The position numbers and the translations under genes were made by a program. Under the pieces are notes generated by a model. It saw only the letters and a list, made by a program, of their open reading frames with translations. It was not told the DNA's origin and did no database searches. Below are positions 35,513 through 46,050 of a stretch of 64,000 nucleotides of DNA, one piece after another. This DNA is from Sphingobium lignivorans (GTDB lineage: Bacteria; Pseudomonadota; Alphaproteobacteria; Sphingomonadales; Sphingomonadaceae). Position 1 is the first letter of the stretch; each line of letters opens with the position of its first letter. The DNA is taken from contig NZ_JACHKA010000001.1 in the NCBI RefSeq assembly GCF_014203955.1, forward strand, positions 1,798,001-1,862,000, written 5' to 3'.

Positions 35513-36861
35513 GCCGCGCCTCGCAGCGTCGCCAGCATGTCCGCGAAGCCGGGGAAGCTGGTCGCCACGGGGCTCATGTCGTCGATGACGAGGCCCCCGC
35601 GCGTGTTGAGCCCCGCAATGGCGAAGCTCATCGCGATGCGATGATCGAGCTCGGCGTCGATGACGGGCGCGCCATTGCCGCCGCCCAGCGGATCGCCGCC
35701 GCTGCCGGTGATGACCAGCCCGTCCTCCTGCTCCTCCACGATGGCGCCGATGCGGGTGAGGCCGCGCGCCATGAGGGCCAGCCGGTCCGATTCCTTGACG
35801 CGCAGCTCGTCCAGCCCGCTGGTGCGAGTGATGCCCTGCGCATGAGCGGCGGCGACGAAGAAGACCGGGAACTCGTCGATCATGCTGGGCGCCACGTCCG
35901 GCGGCACGTCGATACCGGTGAGCGCGCTATGCCGCGCCACCAGATCGGCGACCGGCTCGCCGCCCACTTCGCGCTCATTGGTGATCGCGAGATCCGCGCC
36001 CATCGCCTGGAGCATGCGGAAGAGCCCGGCGCGCGTGGGGTTCATGCCGACATTGGTGACGGTCACCTCCGAACCGGGGGTGATGAGTGCCGCGACGACG
36101 GGGAAGGCGGCGGAGGACGGATCGCCCGGCACGACGAGCGTCTGCGGGTTCAGCTCGGCCTCGCCGTGGATGCTGATGATCCGCGCGCCGTCGGGGTCCG
36201 CCTCCACGGTCAGGGTCGCGCCGAAGCCCCGGAGCATCCGCTCGCTGTGATCGCGCGTGGGCACCGGCTCGATGACGCGGGTGATGCCTGGCGCATTGAG
36301 CCCGGCGAGCAGCACGGCCGACTTCACCTGCGCGGACGCGACAGGCAGGCGATATTCGATCGGCACCGCCGGGACGATGCCGCGCATGGTGAGCGGCAGG
36401 CAGATGCTTCCGCCGGCGCCGGACGTGCCCATGAACTGCGCGCCCATGAGGCCGAGTGGGGTGGTGACGCGGCCCATCGGACGCTTGCTGAGGCTGGCGT
36501 CGCCCACGAAGGTGGCAGTGAGCGCGTGGCTGGCGAGCAGACCCATCAGCAGGCGCGTCGAGGTGCCGCTGTTGCCCATTTCGAGCGCCGTCGCGGGCTG
36601 GACGAGGCTGCCCACGCCGACACCATGGACGCGCCACACGCCATCCGCGCCGCGCTCGATCTGCGCGCCGAGCGCCCGCATGGCGGCGGCTGTCGCGAGC
36701 ACGTCCTCGCCTTCGAGCAGGCCGGAGATGCGGCTCTCGCCCACGGCCAGCGCCGAAAGCATGAGCGCGCGATGGGAGATGCTCTTGTCGCCCGGCACCG
36801 TGACGGTGCCGCGCAGCGGGGCCCCAGGCTCGAAGAGCGTGTTGCGCGCATGATCTGTCAT
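35509..36861 (-). CDS. aroA: 3-phosphoshikimate 1-carboxyvinyltransferase (EPSP synthase), class II
   Basis: A 450-residue EPSP synthase of the class II (CP4-like) group: [52 protein letters not shown], and the catalytic region [13 protein letters not shown] with LRVKESDRL. The substrate-binding loop reads GNSGTSTR, where CP4 has GNAATGCR, so the residue matching CP4 Ala100 is Gly. The enzyme makes EPSP for chorismate. ATG 36861 fits the family start; 49 codons of open frame upstream do not. Confidence 0.95.
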   Translation of the reverse strand: MTDHARNTLFEPGAPLRGTVTVPGDKSISHRALMLSALAVGESRISGLLEGEDVLATAAAMRALGAQIERGADGVWRVHGVGVGSLVQPATALEMGNSGTSTRLLMGLLASHALTATFVGDASLSKRPMGRVTTPLGLMGAQFMGTSGAGGSICLPLTMRGIVPAVPIEYRLPVASAQVKSAVLLAGLNAPGITRVIEPVPTRDHSERMLRGFGATLTVEADPDGARIISIHGEAELNPQTLVVPGDPSSAAFPVVAALITPGSEVTVTNVGMNPTRAGLFRMLQAMGADLAITNEREVGGEPVADLVARHSALTGIDVPPDVAPSMIDEFPVFFVAAAHAQGITRTSGLDELRVKESDRLALMARGLTRIGAIVEEQEDGLVITGSGGDPLGGGNGAPVIDAELDHRIAMSFAIAGLNTRGGLVIDDMSPVATSFPGFADMLATLRGAA

Positions 36862-37034
36862 TATGCAAACCCGGAATTCTGGCCGGGGCGCATGGCGCTC
36901 GACCGGCGGACGGAAAAAAATGGCGCGCCGCTTTTGACAGCGCCGATCTGCTATGGCAAGGCGCGCGGCACTTCGCGGCGACATTGCTTCGCTGCGCACG
37001 ATTTTCATCTCATCTGGAAGGACAGAGGCGGCAC

Positions 37035-37364
37035 ATGGTGAAGCCTGAATGGGGAACGAAGCGGACCTGCCCCAAATGCGCCACGCGTTTCTACGACCTG
37101 GGCAATAGCGAGCCCGTGACCTGCATCGAGTGCGGCAACGTCTGGACGCCCGAGCCGGTGCTCAAGTCCAAGCAGCCGCTGCCCTTCGAGGAACTGCCGC
37201 AGAAGGCCGCCGCTGGCGCTGAAGCCGAGACGGGTGCCGATGACGATCTCGACATCGACGTGGACGTCGATGAAGAGGAAGGCTCGCCCGACAATGATGT
37301 CGACCTTGGCGGCGACGACGATCTCGGCGTCGAAGCCGGGGACGATGGCGACGAGGAAAACTGA
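37035..37364 (+). CDS. TIGR02300 family (FYDLN acid) protein
   Basis: A 109-residue protein. The N-terminus WGTKRTCPKCATRFYDLGN and CIECGNVW form a four-Cys zinc ribbon, and the remainder is a highly acidic low-complexity tail rich in Asp and Glu (about 65-109). This is the alphaproteobacterial FYDLN acid family, of unknown function. It is divergent from aroA, with 173 bp between them. Confidence 0.9.
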   Translation: MVKPEWGTKRTCPKCATRFYDLGNSEPVTCIECGNVWTPEPVLKSKQPLPFEELPQKAAAGAEAETGADDDLDIDVDVDEEEGSPDNDVDLGGDDDLGVEAGDDGDEEN

Positions 37365-37412
37365 GCCATTCCGCCGCGCGCATTTTTACTGACGCGCGGC
37401 AATAAATTGGAC

Positions 37413-37441
37413 TTGCAGCGGGGCGAAGCCTGACATAAAGG
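37413..37441 (+). promoter_or_regulatory. Candidate tRNA-Ala promoter
   Basis: TTGCAG at 37413-37418, 17 bp, then TAAAGG at 37436-37441, about 44 bp before the mature tRNA-Ala end. The match to the -10 consensus is modest. Confidence 0.35.
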
Positions 37442-37484
37442 CAGCGCCTCGCAGCGACGGACCCACCCGTCGCACCGCAGAATC

Positions 37485-37560
37485 GGGGCCGTAGCTCAGC
37501 TGGGAGAGCGCTACACTGGCAGTGTAGAGGTCAGGGGTTCGATCCCCCTCGGCTCCACCA
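37485..37560 (+). tRNA. tRNA-Ala (GGC anticodon)
   Basis: A 76-nt cloverleaf with encoded CCA. The acceptor is GGGGCCG/CGGCTCC, the D arm GCTC..GAGC, the anticodon stem CTACA/TGTAG with loop CTGGCAG (anticodon GGC), and the T arm AGGGG TTCGATC CCCCT. The sequence right after it is lower in GC and contains an accessory gene. Confidence 0.96.
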
Positions 37561-37631
37561 TTTTTCCTGCCTTTCCTGGTGAATGTGAGCAGGGGGGCTT
37601 CTCGTTAGTAAGCGCCGCGTGAGGTTTGGAA

Positions 37632-38387
37632 TTATTTTCCAACATAGGTGCGCGCATCAACAATACGAAGCAGATGCGATGCCAGCAGCACCATTTCCTG
37701 AGCTTCGGCTGGATCAGTCAACTCAACCGTCCGATGGGAATGCGGGTTCTTATAAGAACCGATCGCTCCCGCGAACAAAGACATCAATGCTTCGCGTTCG
37801 GCCTCGGGATCGGTGTCACGGCTGAGAGGGCCGGAGTCCTTATGGAACGCCCGCCGTATCATCGCTACACCGTGCTCATGGCTGGCGAATCCTGCAGCAT
37901 TTCTCACAGCCTCCTCAACGGCCCGAAACGCCATAAAGACCGCGACGGCGTGCTCGCCCTGCGCAAGCTGCCCCCAGACCTGGTCAGCGATGGATGGATG
38001 AAGGAGGTGTCTAGGAAACCGGGTTGCAGCAAGGAAGTCCTTCATTCGGATACCATTGTTGGCTAACTCACGTCCCCGCCGTGTGAGCCGGTGAAATGTT
38101 GCATTGGGCTGCGCGGCTGGCATAATCAGCCCATTATTCTGCAGCCATAGCCACGCCTCCGCCACGGCAAGCTCGACTTCGGCCGCTTGGCTTCGAGAGT
38201 AGGTCGGTCCTGCCATGGGAGAGAACCCATTCCCGAACAATCGGTCGGGTCCAGCGATCCCCCCGAGCGAGAACATGCCATTCTGCTGGTTTTGCGCGGC
38301 TAATTTAAGCAGGTGCGTTCCAATCTCTTCCGGAGGGAGAGTTAAAAGTAGATCCTCGTCGGGAATAAGGGATGCAAGTGTCGTCAT
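37632..38387 (-). CDS. TIGR02391 family protein
   Basis: A 251-residue protein. Its C-terminal half (about 145-250), with VFMAFRAVEEAVRNAAG, ALMSLFAGAIGSYKNPHSHR and LLASHLLRIVDAR, matches the TIGR02391 (Hypoth_ymh) family, often found near abortive-infection or mobile genes. The KNPHSHR segment resembles the HEPN ribonuclease motif RNxxxH with Lys in place of Arg. The N-terminal half is a helical, winged-helix-like region. Base composition is visibly less GC-rich than the neighbours, and tRNA-Ala is 72 bp away, suggesting acquisition. The function is not established. Confidence 0.75.
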   Translation of the reverse strand: MTTLASLIPDEDLLLTLPPEEIGTHLLKLAAQNQQNGMFSLGGIAGPDRLFGNGFSPMAGPTYSRSQAAEVELAVAEAWLWLQNNGLIMPAAQPNATFHRLTRRGRELANNGIRMKDFLAATRFPRHLLHPSIADQVWGQLAQGEHAVAVFMAFRAVEEAVRNAAGFASHEHGVAMIRRAFHKDSGPLSRDTDPEAEREALMSLFAGAIGSYKNPHSHRTVELTDPAEAQEMVLLASHLLRIVDARTYVGK

Positions 38388-38717
38388 CGGTATGCCCCGT
38401 CTCGCTGCAAATCAGTCGTTCATCATAGCTTGGGACACACTGCTCACGCCATGGTTCGATCACGATGCTGCTGTGCTTCCTTCCTCTGAACGCGACCGGG
38501 TACTTAATCATAGGCGCCGCGGGGAAGCGGGTTGAGGACCGCCGATGAAAGAGCTGAGATCGAAGACAAGTTCATCGCCTTTATCGACCTCCTAGGCCGG
38601 CGAAGCGCGGTCGGACGGCCGGGCGCGTTCAGCTTTTGGTGGAAATCGGGTGGCGCATGACCTATTGAATCCTCAACAACTTGTCGCATCCTGCGACCGG
38701 ATGAAGGAGAGCGATTC
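38388..38717. other. Low-GC gap between the TIGR02391 gene and the dioxygenase
   Basis: 330 bp without an intact gene. It contains the gene fragment at 38535-38597. The left part is unusually AT-rich for this genome. No integrase, transposase or second copy of the tRNA-Ala 3' end was found in it. Confidence 0.5.
38535..38597 (+). pseudogene. Fragment reading IEDKFIAFIDLLG
   Basis: One + strand frame reads RTADERAEIEDKFIAFIDLLG and then loses similarity at CGGCGAAGC. The phrase FIAFIDLLG is a common opening of a group of uncharacterised accessory proteins (consensus near FIAFIDILGF). The remainder of such a gene is absent, so this looks like a deletion scar of the island. The call rests on about 20 codons only. 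Confidence 0.35.
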
Positions 38718-40070
38718 GTGACCAGGCTCAGCGCCCTCATCGACAGTCGGCCGGACGAGGGCATCTTCCGCGTCAACCGCGCCATGTTCGATGATCCCGC
38801 TGTCTTCGAGCTGGAGATGCGGCATATTTTCGAGGCCGGATGGCTGTTTCTCGGGCTCGCGGCGCAGGCGCCTGAGGCGCACGACTATTTCACCGTGAAT
38901 GCCGGGCGCGTGCCCGTGCTGGTGATGCGCGGCGGGGATGGCGTGCTGCGCGGCTTCGTGAATTCCTGCCCCCACAAGGGCGCGCGCGTGGCGCATGCGG
39001 GCTGCGGCCATGCCCGCCAGCTCATCTGCCCCTATCATAGCTGGAGCTTCGACAGCTCGGGCAAGAACAAGGCGGTGAAGTGGAAAGCCGGCGGCGCCTA
39101 TACGCCCGGCTTCGATGCGGACAGCCACGACCTGCCGGCGCTGCCGGCCTTCGGCGTCTACAAGGGCTTCGTGTTCGGCAGCGTGAGCGCGGACGTCCCG
39201 CCGCTGCTCGACTGGCTGGGCGATGCCGCGAAGCTGCTCGATCTGGTCGCGGACCAGAGCGAGGACGGCGTGGAGATGATCCCGGGCGGCGTGAGCTTCA
39301 CTTATGACGCGAACTGGAAGCTGCAGCTGGAGAATTGCTCGGACAATTATCACTTCACGTCCGCGCACCCCTCCTACATCCGGCTTCTGGAGCGGCGCAA
39401 GGCGGCGGAAGCGGCCTCCGGCAAGGCCTTCACCTCCGCGATGGATTCGCAGCGGCACTGGAGCGGCGAGGATGACGAGATCGTCTCGGGCACGTTCAGC
39501 TTCCCTTATGGCCATGTGCTCAATTTCGGGCTCGGCGCGCCGACCCCGGCCTCGCCGCTGTTCGACCGTGCCGACCTGCTCGCGCAGCGGCTCGGCGCGG
39601 CGAAGCGGGACTGGATCTTCAACATGCGCAACCTGACGATCTTCCCCAATCTCCAGGTGGCCGAGAATGCCTCCAGCCAGTTGCGGGTGATCGAGCCGCT
39701 CAGCGCGGGGCGCACCCGCATGCGCACATGGTGCATCGGCCCCAAGGGCGAAGCGCCGGCGGCGCGGCGCCAGCGCATCCGGCAATATGAGGATTTCTTC
39801 AATCCCTCGGGCATGGCGACGCCCGACGACACGGTCGCTTATGAGGATTGCCAGCGCGGCTTCGCCGGCAAGGTAGAACCCTGGCTGCAGGGCTATGCGC
39901 GCGGCATGGATCGCAGGCAGGCGGGGCCCAACGACCTCGCCGGGGAGATCGGCCTTGAGCCCGAGTTCAGCGTGGCCGGCAATTCGCGCCTGTGCGACGA
40001 GACGATCTACCAGAGCTATTATCGCGAATGGGCGCGGCGGATGGCCGGCGCGCTGGAGACGGCGGCATGA
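38718..40070 (+). CDS. Aromatic ring-hydroxylating dioxygenase alpha subunit
   Basis: A 450-residue oxygenase large subunit. The Rieske [2Fe-2S] site is CPHKGAR with Cys84/His86 and CPYHSW with Cys104/His107. The mononuclear iron site is DNYHFTSAH (His212, His217, bridging Asp209). It resembles the benzoate/toluate/anthranilate/salicylate branch, but the substrate cannot be fixed. The beta subunit follows with an ATGA overlap; no ferredoxin or reductase gene is nearby, a common sphingomonad arrangement with shared electron carriers. GGAGAGCGATTC precedes the GTG start. Confidence 0.92.
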   Translation: MTRLSALIDSRPDEGIFRVNRAMFDDPAVFELEMRHIFEAGWLFLGLAAQAPEAHDYFTVNAGRVPVLVMRGGDGVLRGFVNSCPHKGARVAHAGCGHARQLICPYHSWSFDSSGKNKAVKWKAGGAYTPGFDADSHDLPALPAFGVYKGFVFGSVSADVPPLLDWLGDAAKLLDLVADQSEDGVEMIPGGVSFTYDANWKLQLENCSDNYHFTSAHPSYIRLLERRKAAEAASGKAFTSAMDSQRHWSGEDDEIVSGTFSFPYGHVLNFGLGAPTPASPLFDRADLLAQRLGAAKRDWIFNMRNLTIFPNLQVAENASSQLRVIEPLSAGRTRMRTWCIGPKGEAPAARRQRIRQYEDFFNPSGMATPDDTVAYEDCQRGFAGKVEPWLQGYARGMDRRQAGPNDLAGEIGLEPEFSVAGNSRLCDETIYQSYYREWARRMAGALETAA

Positions 40071-40579
40071 GCACCATCATCGAGCGCGCGATGACGCGGA
40101 GCGACGCGGAAGACCTGCTGTATCGCGAGGCGCGGCTGCTGGACGAGCGGCGGTTCGACGACTGGCTGGCGATGTATCATGACGATGTCGTGTTCTGGAT
40201 GCCTGCCTGGCGCGACGAGACGACGCTCACGACCGACCCCGACAGCGAGCTTTCGCTAATCTACTATGAGGGCAAGCAGAACCTGGCCGACCGCGTCTGG
40301 CGCCTGGGATCGGGGCTCTCCAATGCCTCGGTGATTCCGGCGCGTGTGTCGCATCTGGTCGGCAATGTCATCGTCGACTCCTGCACGGGCGAGGAAGCCG
40401 TGGTGCTCGCGGCATTCACCGCCCATCATCACGACCCGCGCAGTGACCGGACGCATGTCTTCTTCGGCCATTACCGGCATGTGTTCCGCCGGTCGGGCGA
40501 TGAGTGGCTGATCGCGGCCAAGACGATCAACCTGATGAACGACTGCATTCCGACGGTGGCCGACCTCTACATGCTCTGA
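40067..40579 (+). CDS. Aromatic ring-hydroxylating dioxygenase beta subunit
   Basis: A 170-residue small subunit (cystatin/NTF2-like fold): ARLLDERRFDDWLAMYHDDVVFWMPAW, RVSHLVGNVIV and WLIAAKTINLMNDC. It forms alpha-3-beta-3 hexamers with the upstream subunit and is structural rather than catalytic. The ATG at 40067 overlaps the alpha stop. Confidence 0.93.
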   Translation: MSTIIERAMTRSDAEDLLYREARLLDERRFDDWLAMYHDDVVFWMPAWRDETTLTTDPDSELSLIYYEGKQNLADRVWRLGSGLSNASVIPARVSHLVGNVIVDSCTGEEAVVLAAFTAHHHDPRSDRTHVFFGHYRHVFRRSGDEWLIAAKTINLMNDCIPTVADLYML

Positions 40580-40867
40580 GCAGGGCGGCCCCGGGGGAGC
40601 GGGGCAGCAGCCCTGAGCCCGGGAGCCTGCCGGAAAAATCGACGCAGGCAGCGCCTGCCGTGGTCCGGTTTTCCTGATTGTCGCGCTTAAGGAAGTGAAG
40701 ACGATCATGAACCACCGGATCGAGGGGGGCGTCCGGTCATTCCGCAGCAGGCCTCGGGGGCTTTCGGGGCACCGGCCATTGCCCTGCCGCGGAAGGACGA
40801 CCTGTCTCCCGCCTCTTCCGGACTGGTGCCGCAGGTGTTTCGTGCGACCCGTGCCTGCGGACCTCGA
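40580..40867 (+). other. Untranslated region ending in a strong terminator; possible small RNA
   Basis: The 288 bp between the dioxygenase beta stop and the terminator carry no convincing gene. A second hairpin, CCGCAGG paired with CCTGCGG, lies about 20 bp before the terminator. It may be a long 3' UTR of the dioxygenase mRNA or an independent small RNA. Confidence 0.4.
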
Positions 40868-40902
40868 GCGGCGGCGGCCCTGTGGCCACCGCCGCTTTTT
40901 TT
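40868..40902 (+). terminator. Strong rho-independent terminator
   Basis: GCGGCGGCGGCC (40868-40879) pairs with GGCCACCGCCGC (40884-40895, one mismatch) over a CTGT loop, followed by seven T residues. It works on the + strand only and lies 290 bp past the dioxygenase beta stop. Confidence 0.85.
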
Positions 40903-40957
40903 CGGGTGATGCGAGAGGTGAGGGGCGGGGCTCGGGGGCCCCGTCCCGCTCGCCCGA

Positions 40958-43675
<2,718 letters not shown>

Positions 43676-44016
43676 TTATGTTCTCTTATGTCTGTTGCAT
43701 GGAAAAGGGAGTTCCCGAGCCTAGCCGCCGGGGCGTCCGAATGCCAGAAAAAAGGGGTGGCGCGATGGCGCCTGACGACGCCTCCGGCCAGGCAGGCCGC
43801 TCGGGTTCGCAGCGCCGGAATCGCAAGCGTCCATCGACATGGCGGGCATGAGCTGCGATGATCCGCTTGCGGACCGATGACAAGCTGCGCTAGCCAGTTT
43901 ATACCGCATTCAAACCCGGTTAACACTCACATTGCCATGGAACCATCCGGGACACATGCCGGTTTTTCCGTTCCCCGGCGAGCCGATCATGAGCCTAGTC
44001 TTTGGAGGAAGTTTTG
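43676..44016. other. Divergent intergenic region of gyrA and a TPR gene
   Basis: 341 bp upstream of both genes. It must hold both promoters, but no clear -35/-10 pair is visible to me. A strong ribosome site, GGAGGAAG at 44004-44011, belongs to the rightward gene. No gene was recognised. Confidence 0.5.
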
Positions 44017-45327
44017 ATGCGTCTGTTGAGAACTACTGCCCTGTCGATCGCGCTTGCGGCCGTTTCGGCCGGCATGATGATGCCGTCGGCCGCGGTAGCG
44101 CAGAAGAAGAACGACAAGAAAGCCGACGACGGCAAGATGAAGCTTTCGCCGAGCAAGGAATTCACGCCGGGCGCTCAGGCCCTGCAGGAAATGCTCGCCA
44201 AGAGCGACTTCGAAGGCGCCAAGGCGAAGCTCGCCGAAATCGAGCCGACCGCCACCAAGCCGGACGACAAATATTTCCTCGGCAATTTCTACCTGAACAC
44301 CGGCATCGGCCTGAAGGACGAGAGCCTGCAGCGCAAGGGCGTGGAAACCATGCTCGCTTCGGGCATGACGCCGGCTGCCGACGTTCCCAAATTCCATTAT
44401 TTCGCCGGCCAGTTCGCGCTGAACGCCAAGGATCACGCGGCCGCGCGCCAGCATCTGCAGCAGGCCGCGCAGGCCGGCTATGAAGGCGCCAACCCGGAAA
44501 TCTACCTGGCCGAGAGCTATTTCGGCGAGGCCTACAACAATGTGAACGGCAACCAGTTCAACCCGGCCGGCAAGGCGCTGGTGCAGCAGGGCCTGCCGCA
44601 CCTGAAGAAGGCCATCGAGCTGCGGCAGTCGGCCGGCGAGGCGGTTGATGCGAGCTGGTATACGCGCGGCCTCAAGATGTCGGTTCTGGCCGATGATCCC
44701 TCGCAGATCGAGTGGTCCAAGCTCGCGCTCGCCCATGCCGGGACCCCGGACAACTGGCGCGTGGTGCTGCGCTCGCTTCAGGACGCCAATGACAACATGA
44801 CCCGGGATGAAACCCTGGACCTCATGCGTCTGATGGACAGCAGCAAATCGCTGCAGAATGCCTACAGCTACAGCGAATATGCCGAATCCGCCTGGAAAGC
44901 GGGCCTGCCGGGCGAAGTGAAGGCCGTGATCGAGACCGGCCGCGCCCGGGGTGAGATCGATAACAACAGCCTTTCCGACCTGTATCGCCTCGCCACGGAA
45001 AGCGCCGCGAAGGACAAGGCGACGCTCGCCTCCTCCGCGACCAGCGCCGCCTCCGCCGCGACCGGCAAGCCGGCCTCTTCGACCGCTAGCGCCTATATGG
45101 GCTTTGGCGATTATGCCAAGGCGGCCGAGCTTTACCGGCTGGCGCTGCAGAAGGGCGGCGTGGACGCGGACGAGGTCAACACGCGGCTCGGCATCGCGCT
45201 GGCACGCAGCGGCGACAAGGCCGGGGCGGTGGAAGCTTTCGGCAAGGTCGGCAACGGTGGCACCAACGGCGTGCGCCGCAAGATCGCCGATCTCTGGACG
45301 GTGTGGGTGAACAATCCCACCGCCTGA
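44017..45327 (+). CDS. Exported tetratricopeptide-repeat protein
   Basis: A 436-residue protein with a signal peptide (hydrophobic 9-27, cleavage near AAVAQ), a Lys/Asp-rich linker and helical TPR-like repeats throughout (e.g. FLGNFYLNTGIGLKDESLQ, HYFAGQFALNAKDHAAARQ, MGFGDYAKAAELYRLALQKG). An Ala/Ser/Thr-rich stretch (about 345-365) interrupts the repeats. It is probably a periplasmic scaffold of unknown partner. ATG 44017 follows GGAGGAAG by 5 nt. Confidence 0.83.
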   Translation: MRLLRTTALSIALAAVSAGMMMPSAAVAQKKNDKKADDGKMKLSPSKEFTPGAQALQEMLAKSDFEGAKAKLAEIEPTATKPDDKYFLGNFYLNTGIGLKDESLQRKGVETMLASGMTPAADVPKFHYFAGQFALNAKDHAAARQHLQQAAQAGYEGANPEIYLAESYFGEAYNNVNGNQFNPAGKALVQQGLPHLKKAIELRQSAGEAVDASWYTRGLKMSVLADDPSQIEWSKLALAHAGTPDNWRVVLRSLQDANDNMTRDETLDLMRLMDSSKSLQNAYSYSEYAESAWKAGLPGEVKAVIETGRARGEIDNNSLSDLYRLATESAAKDKATLASSATSAASAATGKPASSTASAYMGFGDYAKAAELYRLALQKGGVDADEVNTRLGIALARSGDKAGAVEAFGKVGNGGTNGVRRKIADLWTVWVNNPTA

Positions 45328-45353
45328 TCGGCTCTCGCTATCGGGAAACAGTA

Positions 45354-45385
45354 AAAACGCCGGCGGAGTTTTCCGTCGGCGTTTT
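45354..45385. terminator. Bidirectional terminator between convergent genes
   Basis: A 14-bp stem beginning AAAACGCCGGCGGA with a GTTT loop ends in TTTT on the + strand and TTTTT on the minus strand. It serves both the TPR gene and the convergent Lrp-family gene. Confidence 0.85.
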
Positions 45386-45424
45386 CATTTGAGGGTGCTG
45401 CGTTTTCAGGGAGCGGCGCGGCGC

Positions 45425-45898
45425 TCAGATCTCGACCGGAACCCCCGGGAGATTCTTCGAGGTTCGAATGGTGAGGGAGGTCTTGACGCTTGCTACGTTG
45501 GGCGCCTGCGTCAGGCGCGAGGTGAGGAACTGCTGGAAGCTCCGCAGATCCCGCGCCACCACTTTCAGGATGAAATCGATCTCGCCGTTCAGCATGTGGC
45601 ACTCGCGCACTTCCGGCAGGTCAGCGACGTAGCTCTCGAAGGCGCGCAGGTCATTCTCCGCCTGGCTCTTGAGGCTCACCATCGCGAAGACGGTGATCGT
45701 GTAGCCCAGCGAAACCGGATCGAGATGCGCGTGATAGGAGCCGATATAGCCGCGCTCTTCCAGCGTGCGCACGCGACGCAGGCAGGGTGGCGCGGTGAGG
45801 CCCACTTTCGCGGCCAGGTCCACATTCGTCATGCGCCCGTCCGCCTGCAGCGCATCGAGAATCTTGAGGTCGATTTCGTCTATGGCCGCACCCGGCAT
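45425..45898 (-). CDS. Lrp/AsnC family transcriptional regulator
   Basis: A 157-residue regulator. The N-terminal winged HTH reads IDEIDLKILDALQADGRMTNVDLAAKVGLTAPPCLRRVRTLEERGYI, and the C-terminal RAM domain contains ENDLRAFESYVADLPEVRECHMLNGEIDFILKVVARD. Such proteins sense amino acids and regulate their metabolism or transport. The ATG at 45898 is chosen; the open frame upstream runs through the promoter. Confidence 0.93.
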   Translation of the reverse strand: MPGAAIDEIDLKILDALQADGRMTNVDLAAKVGLTAPPCLRRVRTLEERGYIGSYHAHLDPVSLGYTITVFAMVSLKSQAENDLRAFESYVADLPEVRECHMLNGEIDFILKVVARDLRSFQQFLTSRLTQAPNVASVKTSLTIRTSKNLPGVPVEI

Positions 45899-45926
45899 GA
45901 GCTGACATTTCCTTTCGCAATGATGC

Positions 45927-45954
45927 TCTATACCACAAGATAATGTCTCGACAA
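45927..45954 (-). promoter_or_regulatory. Candidate promoter of the Lrp-family gene
   Basis: On the minus strand TTGTCG (45954-45949), a 16-bp spacer and TATAGA (45932-45927) lie about 30 nt before the ATG at 45898, in an AT-rich stretch. Confidence 0.45.
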
Positions 45955-46050
45955 TGCAATTGTCCCACAATGCGACGTCCCGTTTTTTGCAGCTAGGCGT
46001 CCGCTGAAACGAAGGTTACCCGTCGCTTAACCACGAAGGGTCTCCGGGCA

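Noticed and set aside
38305..38511. Minus-strand 68-codon frame overlapping the TIGR02391 start
   Set aside because: It overlaps the 5' end of a recognised gene in another frame and shows no motif or ribosome site.
37485..38717. Integration site at tRNA-Ala with a duplicated tRNA end
   Set aside because: No second copy of the tRNA 3' end and no integrase was found in the following sequence, so att sites are not claimed.
40695..40901. Short coding frames in the gap after the dioxygenase beta gene
   Set aside because: Frames exist but are Arg/Pro-rich, lack conserved motifs, and the best-looking one has no start codon; a terminator hairpin lies inside them.
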